In this document: piece by piece, positions 45,737 to 53,998 of the stretch
Layout: each line of letters opens with the position of its first letter
Numbering within the stretch: position 1 is the first letter of the stretch
Assembly: GCA_036264355.1 (NCBI GenBank)
Contig: DATARD010000062.1
Location: 1 to 64,000, forward strand
Direction: 5' to 3'
Origin: UBA5704 sp036264355
Lineage (GTDB): Bacteria; Acidobacteriota; Thermoanaerobaculia; Multivoradales; UBA5704
Length of the DNA stretch: 64,000 bases
The notes under the pieces: model-generated
What the model was told of the DNA's origin: nothing
The model's input: the letters and a program-made list of their open reading frames with translations, nothing else
Databases searched by the model: none
Made by a program: the position numbers and the translations under genes

Positions 45737-47095
45737 GTGGCCGAGATTGACTATAACAAAATCTGCTTTGTCATTATGCCGTTCGGCAAGAAGCCAGTCG
45801 GAGGCAGGGAAGTAGACTTCGACTTCATTTACGACAATGTCTTCAAGCCAGCTATCGAGGCAGTGGACCTGCCCGATGGTGGCAAGCTCCAGCCGCGTCG
45901 CACGGACCTAGATTACTTCACCGCCCACATTGGTCAGGAGATGTTTCAATACCTTGAATATTCTCGCTTTGCCGTGGCCGACATCAGCGGCCTCAACGCA
46001 AATGTCTTCTACGAGCTTGGCGTCCGCCACCGAGCACAGGAGTCCGGTACCGCCATTTTCCGACAGGAGTCTGGGCCGCCGCCTTTCGACATCGGCCAGA
46101 TTAAAGCTTTCCCATATGAGTACGAGCCGGAGGATAAAGTCAGCGAATCAGTCCAGCTTATTCAACGCGTCTTGACCGAATCGCTCGCCTACAATCGTCT
46201 CGACAGCCCGGTGAGGATTGCGCTGCTGGCGCAGCACGCAGCCGAGAACAATCCACGGCGCCCCAACATCGAGCCGCTGCTCGTCGAAGCCGATAATGCG
46301 CTTCGCATGGAGGCTTGGCCGAAAGCCATAGAGAAGTTCAAGGAGGCACTCGCCGCGAGCCCTGACAACCCGGTTGTCCTGATGAAGAGGGGACTGGTTT
46401 ATCGCGATCAGGGCAAGTTTGCCGAGGCACGCGACGATTTCGCGCGCATTATCGCCCTTTCACCTGACTATGCTGAGGCCTACCGGGAGAAAGGGATCGC
46501 CGAGAACAAGATCTTCATGAAAGAGCTGAAAGCGCGTCATTGGGAGATAACCGCAGACAACATACGGAAGTTGGAAGAGGAGTTGCCGAGCGGAGAGCAG
46601 TTATTACGCAGAGCAATTGAGCTGAACCCAATCGATTTCGATGCGCTTTCCAGTCTCGGCGGTGTATTCAAGAGGAAGGGGAAAATGCAGGAGGCTTACA
46701 AAGCTTATCAACGGGCTGTCGAGATTTCGCAGGGGAATACCTACCCGCTGCTCAACGCGATCACTCTCAAGGCGCATGCGCAGGGGAGATTCGAGCTCGA
46801 GAGCGGGCACCGCCTCCTGCTCAAGCGGAGCCTGTCTTCTCTTCAGAAGCAGGTCGAGCAGGGCTTCAACTCTCCGTGGAGCATGTTCGACCTTGCGCAG
46901 GTGTACCTATATATGAGAGATGCTGAGAAGTTTCTATACTATGTCGACGAAGGTATCATCGCGTGCAGGCACAAATGGCAGCCGCAGACATTCCGTGAGA
47001 CGCTGGAGATTTTGACCGGCGCCGGCATCGCCTTGGCTGGTCTTGGAGAGGGCATCGCCAAGCCCCAAGATGCCGACGGCGCCTTGCCGGACTAG
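45737..47095 (+). CDS. Nucleoside-deoxyribosyltransferase/TIR-like protein with TPR repeats
   Basis: A 452-residue protein. Residues 1-150 open NKICFVIMPFGKKPVGGREV and contain DFDFIYDNVFKPAIEAVDLP, YSRFAVADISGLNANVFYEL and GVRHRAQ. This pattern is shared by nucleoside 2-deoxyribosyltransferase-like and TIR-related domains predicted to act on nucleotides in conflict systems. Helical TPR repeats follow at about 185-345 (WPKAIEKFKEALAASPDNPV, KMQEAYKAYQRAVEIS). GGAGG precedes the GTG at 45737 by 6-7 bases. It starts 22 bases after the previous gene, completing the cassette. GC is lower than in flanking genes, suggesting horizontal acquisition. Confidence 0.78.
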   Translation: MAEIDYNKICFVIMPFGKKPVGGREVDFDFIYDNVFKPAIEAVDLPDGGKLQPRRTDLDYFTAHIGQEMFQYLEYSRFAVADISGLNANVFYELGVRHRAQESGTAIFRQESGPPPFDIGQIKAFPYEYEPEDKVSESVQLIQRVLTESLAYNRLDSPVRIALLAQHAAENNPRRPNIEPLLVEADNALRMEAWPKAIEKFKEALAASPDNPVVLMKRGLVYRDQGKFAEARDDFARIIALSPDYAEAYREKGIAENKIFMKELKARHWEITADNIRKLEEELPSGEQLLRRAIELNPIDFDALSSLGGVFKRKGKMQEAYKAYQRAVEISQGNTYPLLNAITLKAHAQGRFELESGHRLLLKRSLSSLQKQVEQGFNSPWSMFDLAQVYLYMRDAEKFLYYVDEGIIACRHKWQPQTFRETLEILTGAGIALAGLGEGIAKPQDADGALPD

Positions 47096-47224
47096 TCGTT
47101 TAATCAGGCGTTTCTGGGCAAACGAGTTGTTTTCCCTCTGCTCCCTCTGCGGCTCCTGAGAGCGAATGGTTCGAGGCCTCAGGCTTCGCCCAGCAGAGAG
47201 CCAAGCACCCATCTTCACCGAGCA

Positions 47225-47854
47225 TCAAACCAACCCACCCTCCCGGGCAATCCGAACCGCCTGCGTGCGGTTCTTGGCGCCGAGCTTGGCGAGGACGGCG
47301 CTGACGTGGAACTTCACGGTCCGCTCGCTGATCGAAAGACGGGTGGCGATGTCGCGGTTGGCGAGGCCGGCTCCGACAAGCCCCAGGACTTCTTTCTCAC
47401 GCGGCGTGAGAGCGTCCGGACTTTCGGCGGCGCGGACTTGCCGCAGGAGCTTCGAGGCGACGACCGGCAGGATGAGCGCTCCTCCGGCGCTCACGGTGCG
47501 CAGGGCGGTGAAGATCTCTTCGCGCGGCGCTCCTTTGAGCAGATAGCCCTGCGCTCCGGCTTGCAGGGCTCCGACGATGCGGTCGTCGGTGTCGAAGGCG
47601 GTCAGGACGACGACTTGCACGGTTGGATCGGCGGCGCGGAGGAGACGGATCGCTTCGATGCCGTCGAGCGTGGGCATCTCCAGATCCATCAGCACGACGT
47701 CCGGTCGCAGGCGCGCTGCCTGCGCGACGGCTTCGGCGCCGGTGCCGGCCTCGCCGACGACTTCGAGGTCCGGCTGCGTCGACAGCATGGCCGCGAGGCC
47801 GTCGCGGACGACCGGGTGGTCGTCGGCCAAAAGGATGCGGATGGTGTCAGGCAT
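47225..47854 (-). CDS. LuxR/NarL-type response regulator
   Basis: A 209-residue protein. The receiver domain (1-120) opens IRILLADDHPVVRDGLAAML, has the phospho-acceptor Asp in PDVVLMDLEMPTLDG near residue 56 and a conserved Lys in GYLLKGAPREE. The C-terminal LuxR helix-turn-helix (about 145-205) reads LTPREKEVLGLVGAGLANRD and ISERTVKFHVSAVLAKLGAK. The ATG at 47854 lies inside the 3' end of the kinase gene (8-base overlap), so the pair is coupled. Confidence 0.95.
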   Translation of the reverse strand: MPDTIRILLADDHPVVRDGLAAMLSTQPDLEVVGEAGTGAEAVAQAARLRPDVVLMDLEMPTLDGIEAIRLLRAADPTVQVVVLTAFDTDDRIVGALQAGAQGYLLKGAPREEIFTALRTVSAGGALILPVVASKLLRQVRAAESPDALTPREKEVLGLVGAGLANRDIATRLSISERTVKFHVSAVLAKLGAKNRTQAVRIAREGGLV

Positions 47855-49091
47855 GGCGAGTGTGGGCGGCGAGAGGAGCTTCGGCGGTGATGCGGGTGCC
47901 GGCGCCGGGCGAGCTTTCGAGCCGGAACGTGCCGCCGAGGAGGCGCATCCGTTCCCGCATGCCGATGAGACCGAAGTGGCTGGTGGCCGGTCCGTCGCCG
48001 GCGTCGCCGAGCGCGAAGCCGCGGCCGTCGTCCAGCACGATGAGGCGCGCGCGGTCGGGGTCCGTTTCCAGGCGGAGGTCGATGCGGGCGGCGGCGGCGT
48101 GGCGCAGAGCGTTCTGGAGCGCCTCCTGGGCGACGCGGTAGAGGCCGGCCTCGATCGCGGGCGGTAGCTGCAACGGCTGCGGCGAAGAGCCTGGCACCGC
48201 TTCAAAAATCACCTCCGGCGAGCTTCCGGGCTCCGCGGCGCTCCGTGCCAGGGCGGCGAGCGCGGCTGGCAGGGTGCGCCCTTCGAGCGGCGCGGCGCGC
48301 AGGTCGAGGACGGAGCGCCGGGCTTCTTCCAGCCCCTTGCGCGTCAGGCCGAGCGCCGCCGTGACGCTCCGCCGGACGCGCTCCGGCTCCGCGTTCCGGG
48401 CGAGCAGGGCTTCGGCGGCTTCGAGTTGGAAGGCGATGGCCGCGAGGTCCTGCGCGATGGTGTCGTGGATCTCGCGGGCGAGGCGGTTGCGCTCTTCGGT
48501 CTGCACCGCCTCCAGCCGGCGCGTGTGCAGCCGTGCCCGTTCGATGCCTACGCTGAGCATGTCGCCAAGGGTGCGCAGCAGGCGGAGCGCGTTCTCGTCG
48601 AGCTCGCGCCATTCAGGGCCCGCCACGTTGAGCATGCCCAGCCGCTTGAGCCCGCCACCGGTGGAGATCTGGAGCGGGACGCTGGCGTGATAGCGCAGGC
48701 CCGCCGTCTTCCCCTGGGCCAGGGCGAGCTTGCGCAGCCGGCTGCAGGAGACGACGCCCACGTTCTCGGCGCCGTCGAGGTCACCGGCGCAGAACGAGTC
48801 GAGGCAGTAACAGCTCCCCGCCATCAGCTCCGGGCGCTCGTGGAGACCCGGCGGAAGGTTCTGTGCGGCGGCGAGGTAGGGCGCGCCGCCGGTTTCCGCG
48901 AAGAGGAGCACCCAGCCGGTGCTCAGGCCCAGCAGCTCGGCGACCTTGTCGAGCGCCCTGGCGAGCAGCGCCGGCAGGTCCACCGAGGCGTTGAGCGCCC
49001 GCGCCACGTCGTTGAGGATGGCGAGCTCGCGGCTGCGCCGCTGCAACGCCTGGCTTTCGGTCTCGCGGCTCTTGGTCTCGCGATCAGTCAT
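47847..49091 (-). CDS. GAF-domain sensor histidine kinase (NarX/DesK-like)
   Basis: A 414-residue cytoplasmic kinase. A GAF domain spans about 25-185 and holds cysteines in GSCYCLDSFCAGDL that could bind a metal or sense redox. The HisKA_3 dimerisation domain has the phospho-histidine in LAREIHDTIAQDLAAIAFQL near 209. The HATPase domain (about 310-410) has EALQNALRHAAAARI and VLDDGRGFALGD. It should phosphorylate the overlapping LuxR-type regulator. No membrane segment is present, so the signal is intracellular or diffusible. Confidence 0.93.
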   Translation of the reverse strand: MTDRETKSRETESQALQRRSRELAILNDVARALNASVDLPALLARALDKVAELLGLSTGWVLLFAETGGAPYLAAAQNLPPGLHERPELMAGSCYCLDSFCAGDLDGAENVGVVSCSRLRKLALAQGKTAGLRYHASVPLQISTGGGLKRLGMLNVAGPEWRELDENALRLLRTLGDMLSVGIERARLHTRRLEAVQTEERNRLAREIHDTIAQDLAAIAFQLEAAEALLARNAEPERVRRSVTAALGLTRKGLEEARRSVLDLRAAPLEGRTLPAALAALARSAAEPGSSPEVIFEAVPGSSPQPLQLPPAIEAGLYRVAQEALQNALRHAAAARIDLRLETDPDRARLIVLDDGRGFALGDAGDGPATSHFGLIGMRERMRLLGGTFRLESSPGAGTRITAEAPLAAHTRHA

Positions 49092-49218
49092 GGCAGCTCG
49101 GAGGGCATCATTTCACACGGCGAAGCCCTCCGGGCTTGCCGGATTCCCCGAGACGCACGACAATACGGTGCGTCTGCGTGAAAATTGTGCGCCCGGAGCC
49201 CGCCGCGACGGCGGGCCG

Positions 49219-49983
49219 ATGGGACACGGAGGGTGCTTGCTCAAAGACTTCCTGCGGAACGTGAGCCTCTTCAAGGATCTCGAGGACGACCAGGTCCAGC
49301 GCCTGGAAGAGCTCGTGCAAGAAGAGGCCGTGGCGGCCAAGCAGGTCATTTTCCGCGAGGGCGACCTCGTGGACGCCTTCTATCTGGTGAAGGACGGGCT
49401 GGTGACCGTGTTCCGCGAGGAGAAGGGGAAGCCGCTCCAGGTGCTCGCCCGTCTCGAGCCGGGCGGCTTCTTCGGCGAGATGGGTCTGCTCAACGACAAG
49501 GCGCGTCGCGTCGCTTCCGCCCGCGCCTCGATGCCCACCATCCTGCTGCGCATGGAGAAGCACGACCTGGTGACCGTGCTGGCCGACAACCCGATGCTGG
49601 AGCTCAAGTTCCGCGCCGAGGTGATCCGCCGGCACGGGCTGAACGTCTCGGCGCTCCTCGGCCTAGCCGGCCAGCGCGACGTGCGCATCCACCTGCGGGT
49701 GCCCGCCCTGGTCACCCGCGACGACGGCTCGGCGTCGGAGATGATCCTCGAAAACCTGTCGTTGGGCGGCGTCGGGCTCGCCGGCGCACCGGACGAGTGG
49801 CAGGTGAAGCAGACCGTCTGCTTCCTCCTCGGCCTGCCTGGCGACCCCTCGATCCTGCGCGTCGCCGGAGCGGTCACCTGGCGCGAGGGCGACGCCGTGG
49901 GCATCGCCTTCGACGAGGAGACCGCCGGCAATGCGCCGCTGATCCAGCGGGTGCTCAGGCGGTTCCTCGATGCTCGGCGGTGA
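49219..49983 (+). CDS. Cyclic-nucleotide-binding and PilZ-like regulator
   Basis: A 254-residue protein. Residues about 15-130 form a CRP-type cyclic-nucleotide-binding fold (VIFREGDLVDAFYLVKDGLV, RLEPGGFFGEMGLLNDKARR). Residues about 150-245 resemble a PilZ domain (RIHLRVPALVTRDDGSASEM, LENLSLGGVGLAG), which often binds cyclic-di-GMP. The RxxxR motif is only partly evident. There is no HTH, so it probably signals by protein contact. ATG 49219 is used; GGAGGG at 49228 could instead serve TTG at 49237. The next gene overlaps its 3' end by 14 bases. Confidence 0.82.
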   Translation: MGHGGCLLKDFLRNVSLFKDLEDDQVQRLEELVQEEAVAAKQVIFREGDLVDAFYLVKDGLVTVFREEKGKPLQVLARLEPGGFFGEMGLLNDKARRVASARASMPTILLRMEKHDLVTVLADNPMLELKFRAEVIRRHGLNVSALLGLAGQRDVRIHLRVPALVTRDDGSASEMILENLSLGGVGLAGAPDEWQVKQTVCFLLGLPGDPSILRVAGAVTWREGDAVGIAFDEETAGNAPLIQRVLRRFLDARR

Positions 49984-51025
49984 GAAAGGATCCAAAGGGT
50001 TCGGTCCGGTCACGGCCGCGATGGTGAAGGCGCTGCAGAGCGCCCGCCTGTGGGCCCTCTTCCTGGCGCTGTGGTGTCTGATCGCCGCCGGTCTGCTGAG
50101 CGCTACCGGCGTCCGTTTCCTCCTCGGCCAGAGCGCGGTTTCCGGATTGCCGGCCGGCGCGCCGGTGTGGCCGGTGGCGGCCGTCGCCCTGCTGGCCGCC
50201 GCCGCGGTCGCCGCGCTGGCGCTGCCGGTCTTCCGTTTCGCCCGCTCGCTCACCTGGGTGGGAGGGCCGGACGGCGAGCGCGAGATCGAGTGGGCGATGC
50301 AGTTGCACCGCTCGGTCTGGCGCCTGCTCGGTCTCCTCACCGCCTCGCTCTTCGCGGTCGCCCTGATCGCCTCCTACGTCACCTCGGCGCATCGCCACGC
50401 GGCCTTGCGCGCCGCGGCCAGCGGTCTCGGCCAGGACAAGATCCCGCGTTTCGAGGATCTGCCGGCCGCCTGTCCATCGCAGGGAGCGCAGGGGGAGACG
50501 GCGCTGCTGTGCACCGCCGTGGTGCGCTATGACCGCCAAGGCCGGGCCCTGGCGCGGGGCGACTGGGTGGTCCTGCGCGGCCGGGCGGTGAAGCTGAGCG
50601 TCGGCAATGGCGGCGCCGCCGGCCTCGCGTTCGAGGCGCGGGTGGTGCCGGCGAGCGGCACCTGGTCGATCCTCTTGGATGCGCCCCTCGGCCGGCCGCT
50701 GCTGGCGGGCCTCTATACGGGAGCGACGGGCGCTTCGGGAACGAGCGGCGCGGCGGAGCGGAAACGGCCGCGCCTCGACGTGTCGTTCACCCGGCCGGCC
50801 CGCATCGAGCTTCCCCGCATTGCCGCGCCGCCGCTGCCGCTCTCCCAGGAGACCTGCCCCGGTTCTTTCAGCCGTTTCCGCATCGATCGTCTCAGCCGCG
50901 CGGCGAACGGCACGCTCGCGGACGTGCAGGCGGATTTCGAACGCGTCTGCGCCGACCCGCAGGGCGCCTGGGTCCTCGTCGGACGGATCGCAGCCCGCCC
51001 CGGGGCGGAAGGCGTCAGGCGATGA
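49970..51025 (+). CDS. Membrane protein, unknown function
   Basis: A 351-residue protein with three hydrophobic helices in its first half (LWALFLALWCLIAAGLLSA, VWPVAAVALLAAAAVAALAL and LLGLLTASLFAVALIASYV). A soluble domain follows, likely periplasmic, with cysteines in AACPSQG and SQETCPGS. The last 45 residues (FRIDRLSRAANGTLADVQAD, then VLVGRIAARPG) resemble the end of the next protein, suggesting a shared C-terminal domain. The start overlaps the PilZ-like gene, and the stop overlaps the next start (ATGA). Pieces of this gene are copied in the mosaic at 53.7-53.9 kb. Confidence 0.75.
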   Translation: MLGGEKGSKGFGPVTAAMVKALQSARLWALFLALWCLIAAGLLSATGVRFLLGQSAVSGLPAGAPVWPVAAVALLAAAAVAALALPVFRFARSLTWVGGPDGEREIEWAMQLHRSVWRLLGLLTASLFAVALIASYVTSAHRHAALRAAASGLGQDKIPRFEDLPAACPSQGAQGETALLCTAVVRYDRQGRALARGDWVVLRGRAVKLSVGNGGAAGLAFEARVVPASGTWSILLDAPLGRPLLAGLYTGATGASGTSGAAERKRPRLDVSFTRPARIELPRIAAPPLPLSQETCPGSFSRFRIDRLSRAANGTLADVQADFERVCADPQGAWVLVGRIAARPGAEGVRR

Positions 51026-52182
51026 CGATACCGCCCGAGAAGACTCCGCCGCCGAACAATCCGGAGACGCCGCCGCCGAGCAATCCGGAGACTCCAGCGT
51101 CCGCAGCCGCGCCGGGGCCCATCCCGTTCACTCCTCCGGCCGAGCCGGTCAGCCTCGGGCAAGTGACGCCCCGCCTCGTCGACATCCTGGCGCGGACGGT
51201 GCCGTGGATGCGTACCGCCGCTGCCGCGGGCCTCGCCTGGGTGTGCATGGTGGCCGTCCTGCTGCTCTCCGTCCTCCTGCCGCAGGTGAAGGGCCGGCTG
51301 TTCGTTCGGTCCCCCGTGGGCACGGTGTTCTGGGGACTGGTGGCCTCGGCCGTCTTCGTGGTGGTGGCCGTTGTGCTCATCGTGCGCTTTGCCGCCGCCT
51401 GCGAGCGGTTGACCGAGCGCGGGCGCAACCGCACGGCGGCCCTGGAGTCAGCGTTCTCCTCCACGCTGTGGTTCTGGCGCTGGGCCGGCGCCTTCACCGC
51501 CGCGCTCCTGCTGCTCCGGCTGATCTCCATGGCCGGAGACCGAGACATCGCGCCGACCTTGAAGCCGCAGGAGGCCGTCGTGATCAAGCCTGCCGGGCCG
51601 CCGGTGGACGCCTTCGGCAATCTGCGCCCCGCCGCCGCCATGTCCCCCCAGGAAGCCAGGGAAGCTGCCCGGCAGCCGGCCTGGACCATGCCGGCCGACG
51701 AGATCTCCGCGCCGGGCAGGATCCTGCGGATCGCGGACCTGGTCAAGGACTGCGCCGTCGACGCGCCGTCCTTCCTCTGTGTGCTCAACCGGGCCGGCGA
51801 GCCGGTGGACGAGGGCTCGCGGTGGGTGGTCCGGCAAGGAGTGCGGCTCACCATCGACGAGTCCGGCGTCGGCGCGGGCAAGCGGAAGATCGCCGACCTC
51901 TCGGCCTCCGGGTGGGACGTGCGGGTCGCGCCGCCGCAAGGCTTTCCGTTCGCGCGGACGCTCTTTGCCGACGCCACGCTCGATCCGGACGAGCCGTCGC
52001 GGCCGGTTCTCGCCGTCGCCCTCACCGGCTGCCGCGAGACCACGCAGGGAGGCCAGTTCCGTATCGTCGAGGTCGACCTGGACCCGGCGTCCGGCGAGCC
52101 GAACCGCCTGGTGATCGATTTCGAGACGCTCTGCGAGTCCGGGGCACCGGTGGTGGGCCGGATTGCCGCGGTCAAAGAGTAA
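51022..52182 (+). CDS. Membrane protein, unknown function, sharing C-terminal domain with its neighbour
   Basis: A 386-residue protein with a proline-rich cytoplasmic N-terminus (about 1-45) and three membrane helices (AAAGLAWVCMVAVLLLSVLL, TVFWGLVASAVFVVVAVVLI and the FTAALLLLRLIS region). A long extracytoplasmic domain ends FRIVEVDLDPASGEPNRLVI, DFETLCESG and VVGRIAAVKE. That end matches the upstream protein's. Overlapping ATGA coupling indicates that the two act together. No family recognised. Confidence 0.75.
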   Translation: MTIPPEKTPPPNNPETPPPSNPETPASAAAPGPIPFTPPAEPVSLGQVTPRLVDILARTVPWMRTAAAAGLAWVCMVAVLLLSVLLPQVKGRLFVRSPVGTVFWGLVASAVFVVVAVVLIVRFAAACERLTERGRNRTAALESAFSSTLWFWRWAGAFTAALLLLRLISMAGDRDIAPTLKPQEAVVIKPAGPPVDAFGNLRPAAAMSPQEAREAARQPAWTMPADEISAPGRILRIADLVKDCAVDAPSFLCVLNRAGEPVDEGSRWVVRQGVRLTIDESGVGAGKRKIADLSASGWDVRVAPPQGFPFARTLFADATLDPDEPSRPVLAVALTGCRETTQGGQFRIVEVDLDPASGEPNRLVIDFETLCESGAPVVGRIAAVKE

Positions 52183-52251
52183 GTCTGCGGCAGGTCTGCT
52201 AAGATCCAGCTTATTCTTGGGTATCTCTTTTTCCGAGCAGGGAGGTCTCTC

Positions 52252-52677
52252 ATGGCGAGCATCCAGCAGGTCCGTGGCTCCGGTGTCCGTTTGACTCTGC
52301 CATACGTCTTGCGTTTCTCGGGCCTCTGGCTCGTGGTGACCATCGTGGCGGTGCTGGTGTTCGCCCTCACCTCCTACCTGTCGCTCGCCGACCGGCTGAC
52401 CGACGCCGGCCGGCAGCGCCTGCTGCTCGTGCTCGGCTTGCAGACCCTCTTCGTCATGCTGGCGGTGATCGCCCTCGCGGTCTTCACCACCCACCGCCTG
52501 GCCGGCCCGATGATCGCTCTCCGCCGCGCCTTCGAAGACGTGCGCGACGGCAAGCTCGACCGCTCCCTGCGCTTCCGCCGCTCCGACCCGCACCTCGGCG
52601 AGGTCGAGCAGGCCTTCAACGAGATGCTGGTCTCGGTGCAGAAGCAGGTCGCGGACGGCAAGCCGTCAGCCGGCTGA
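52252..52677 (+). CDS. Two-helix membrane protein with HAMP domain
   Basis: A 141-residue protein. Two transmembrane helices (about 20-45 and 62-82) with a short loop are followed by a HAMP linker (HRLAGPMIALRRAFEDVRDG, SDPHLGEVEQAFNEMLVSVQ). It ends after the HAMP coiled coil with no kinase, cyclase or chemotaxis output domain. It may relay signals to a separate partner. GGGAGG 7 bases before the ATG at 52252 supports the start. Confidence 0.82.
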   Translation: MASIQQVRGSGVRLTLPYVLRFSGLWLVVTIVAVLVFALTSYLSLADRLTDAGRQRLLLVLGLQTLFVMLAVIALAVFTTHRLAGPMIALRRAFEDVRDGKLDRSLRFRRSDPHLGEVEQAFNEMLVSVQKQVADGKPSAG

Positions 52678-52897
52678 AGGCTGTCGCCCGCCTGACTTGA
52701 TCGAGCGTCCGCTGACGCCCGCAGGGTTGGGATGTCGGCCAGGAGGTCCTCCGAGCTCCCCATGGCGTGGCGCCAGCGCCGCCTCCTCTACCCCCGTCGG
52801 CCTGCGTTCCGTCTCCCTCGCTCGTTCCTCTCTCGGGAGCCTTTGTGGGCCAGGAATTGGAGCAACCGGAACAATCGGACCTCGAGCACTGCGGCAG

Positions 52898-53117
52898 GAG
52901 TGGGACTCTCAACCGTTGAGGGTAGGAGTCTCTGCGGCTGAGTGTCCCACCCTCTGCGGTTGAGGGTGGGAGTCTCTACGGCTGAGTATCCCACTCTCTG
53001 CGGTTGAGGGTGGGAGTCTCAGCGGCAGGGAGTGGGACTCTTTGTCGTCGAGAGTGGGACTCTCCACGGCAAAGAGTGGGACCCTCAGAGGCAGAGAGTC
53101 GGAGCGCCGGCATTGTG
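52898..53117. repeat. Exactly phased 22-bp tandem array, 10 units
   Basis: Ten consecutive 22-base units show no insertion or deletion; a probable eleventh lies at 52876-52897. Typical cores are GAGTGGGACTCTCCACGGC and GGGTGGGAGTCTCTACGGC, alternating with units in which TGGGA becomes TCCCA (GTATCCCACTCTCTGCGG). The rest of 52678-53290 shows no gene. Confidence 0.85.
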
Positions 53118-53326
53118 CGTCGAGCTGCCGGAGCTTGCTCGGCCGCGGCTCCAGGACCGGGCCACGGACTGGAAAACCGGCCGGACTGGAGTATAGCCGT
53201 TTCGGATCGGCCAGTCCCCACCGACGGCGGGGCAGGTGAGTTGCGTCTTGTCTGGAGAGATGAAATGCATCTCCACCCAAAAAACGTGTGAGATTGGAGA
53301 TCCAAAATCCGTCTTCTAAGGGGGTA

Positions 53327-53520
53327 ATGCGGCCACTACGCCATGTTCCGCGGGAAAAGTGTCTCTTCGAGGTGACAGTCCGGACCGTTCAAGCCCGCTT
53401 TCTTCTGCGTCCGAGCGTGGCGTTGAAGAGATCATCCTCGGCGTCCTGGGACGTGCCCAGCGCTTGCACGAGATCGAGATCTGCGCTTTCGCCTTCGTCT
53501 CGAACCACTTTCACCTCCTG
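53327..53520 (+). pseudogene. REP-associated Y1 transposase, N-terminal fragment
   Basis: MRPLRHVPREKCLFEVTVRT followed by VQARFLLRPSVAL reads in one frame. It continues in another as EEIILGVLGRAQRLHEIEIC and FAFVSNHFHLL. The HFH pair is the metal-binding HUH motif of Y1/REP-associated transposases. A frameshift near 53425 and truncation right after the motif make it dead. Confidence 0.7.
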
Positions 53521-53914
53521 CGGGCTCGCCCAAGAGCTCGGGCAGCAGACTTCCCGATGAGCACGAGCAAGACCTGGTCTTGTTTGCTCCCCTCGGGATC
53601 GACGAGCGGATAGGTCGCCGCGCCGATGAAGGCGGCGCGCAGCAGCTTGGTGGCGTCGATGTGCGACACCTCGTCGGCGTTGCGGCGACCGCTGCGGCGG
53701 CCAGCAGGGCGACGGCCGCCACCGGCCACACCGGCGCGCCGTCCGGCAGCCCGGGGACCGCGCGCTGGCCGAGGAGGAAACGGACACCGGCATCGATCAG
53801 CACACCGGCGGCGATGGCGCTGCTGTGCACCGCCGTGATGCGCTATGACCGCCAGGGCCGGGCCGGCGCGGGGCGACTGGTGGTCCTGCGCGATCGGGCG
53901 GTGAAGTTGAGCGT
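53521..53914. other. Mosaic of fragments copied from three other loci in the window
   Basis: 53521-53579 matches 57022-57080 with one mismatch. 53582-53613 matches the reverse of 61472-61503 with few mismatches. 53617-53682 matches the reverse of 61626-61691 (one mismatch seen). About 53683-53812 matches the reverse of about 50080-50213, roughly 90 percent. About 53813-53914 matches 50498-50603 in direct orientation with a few small differences. The two M28-peptidase pieces are in swapped order relative to the gene. None of the pieces forms a functional gene here. Confidence 0.85.
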
Positions 53915-53998
53915 CGCTCCCGGCACGGTGCGGTGCACGAACAGTCCTCCTTAGAATGCTGGCGGTGAGCGGAACGACGAAGGCTAATCGGAATCCAA

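Noticed and set aside
52697..53305. Small open frames across the 22-bp array
   Set aside because: They are artefacts of periodic sequence without start signals or family resemblance.
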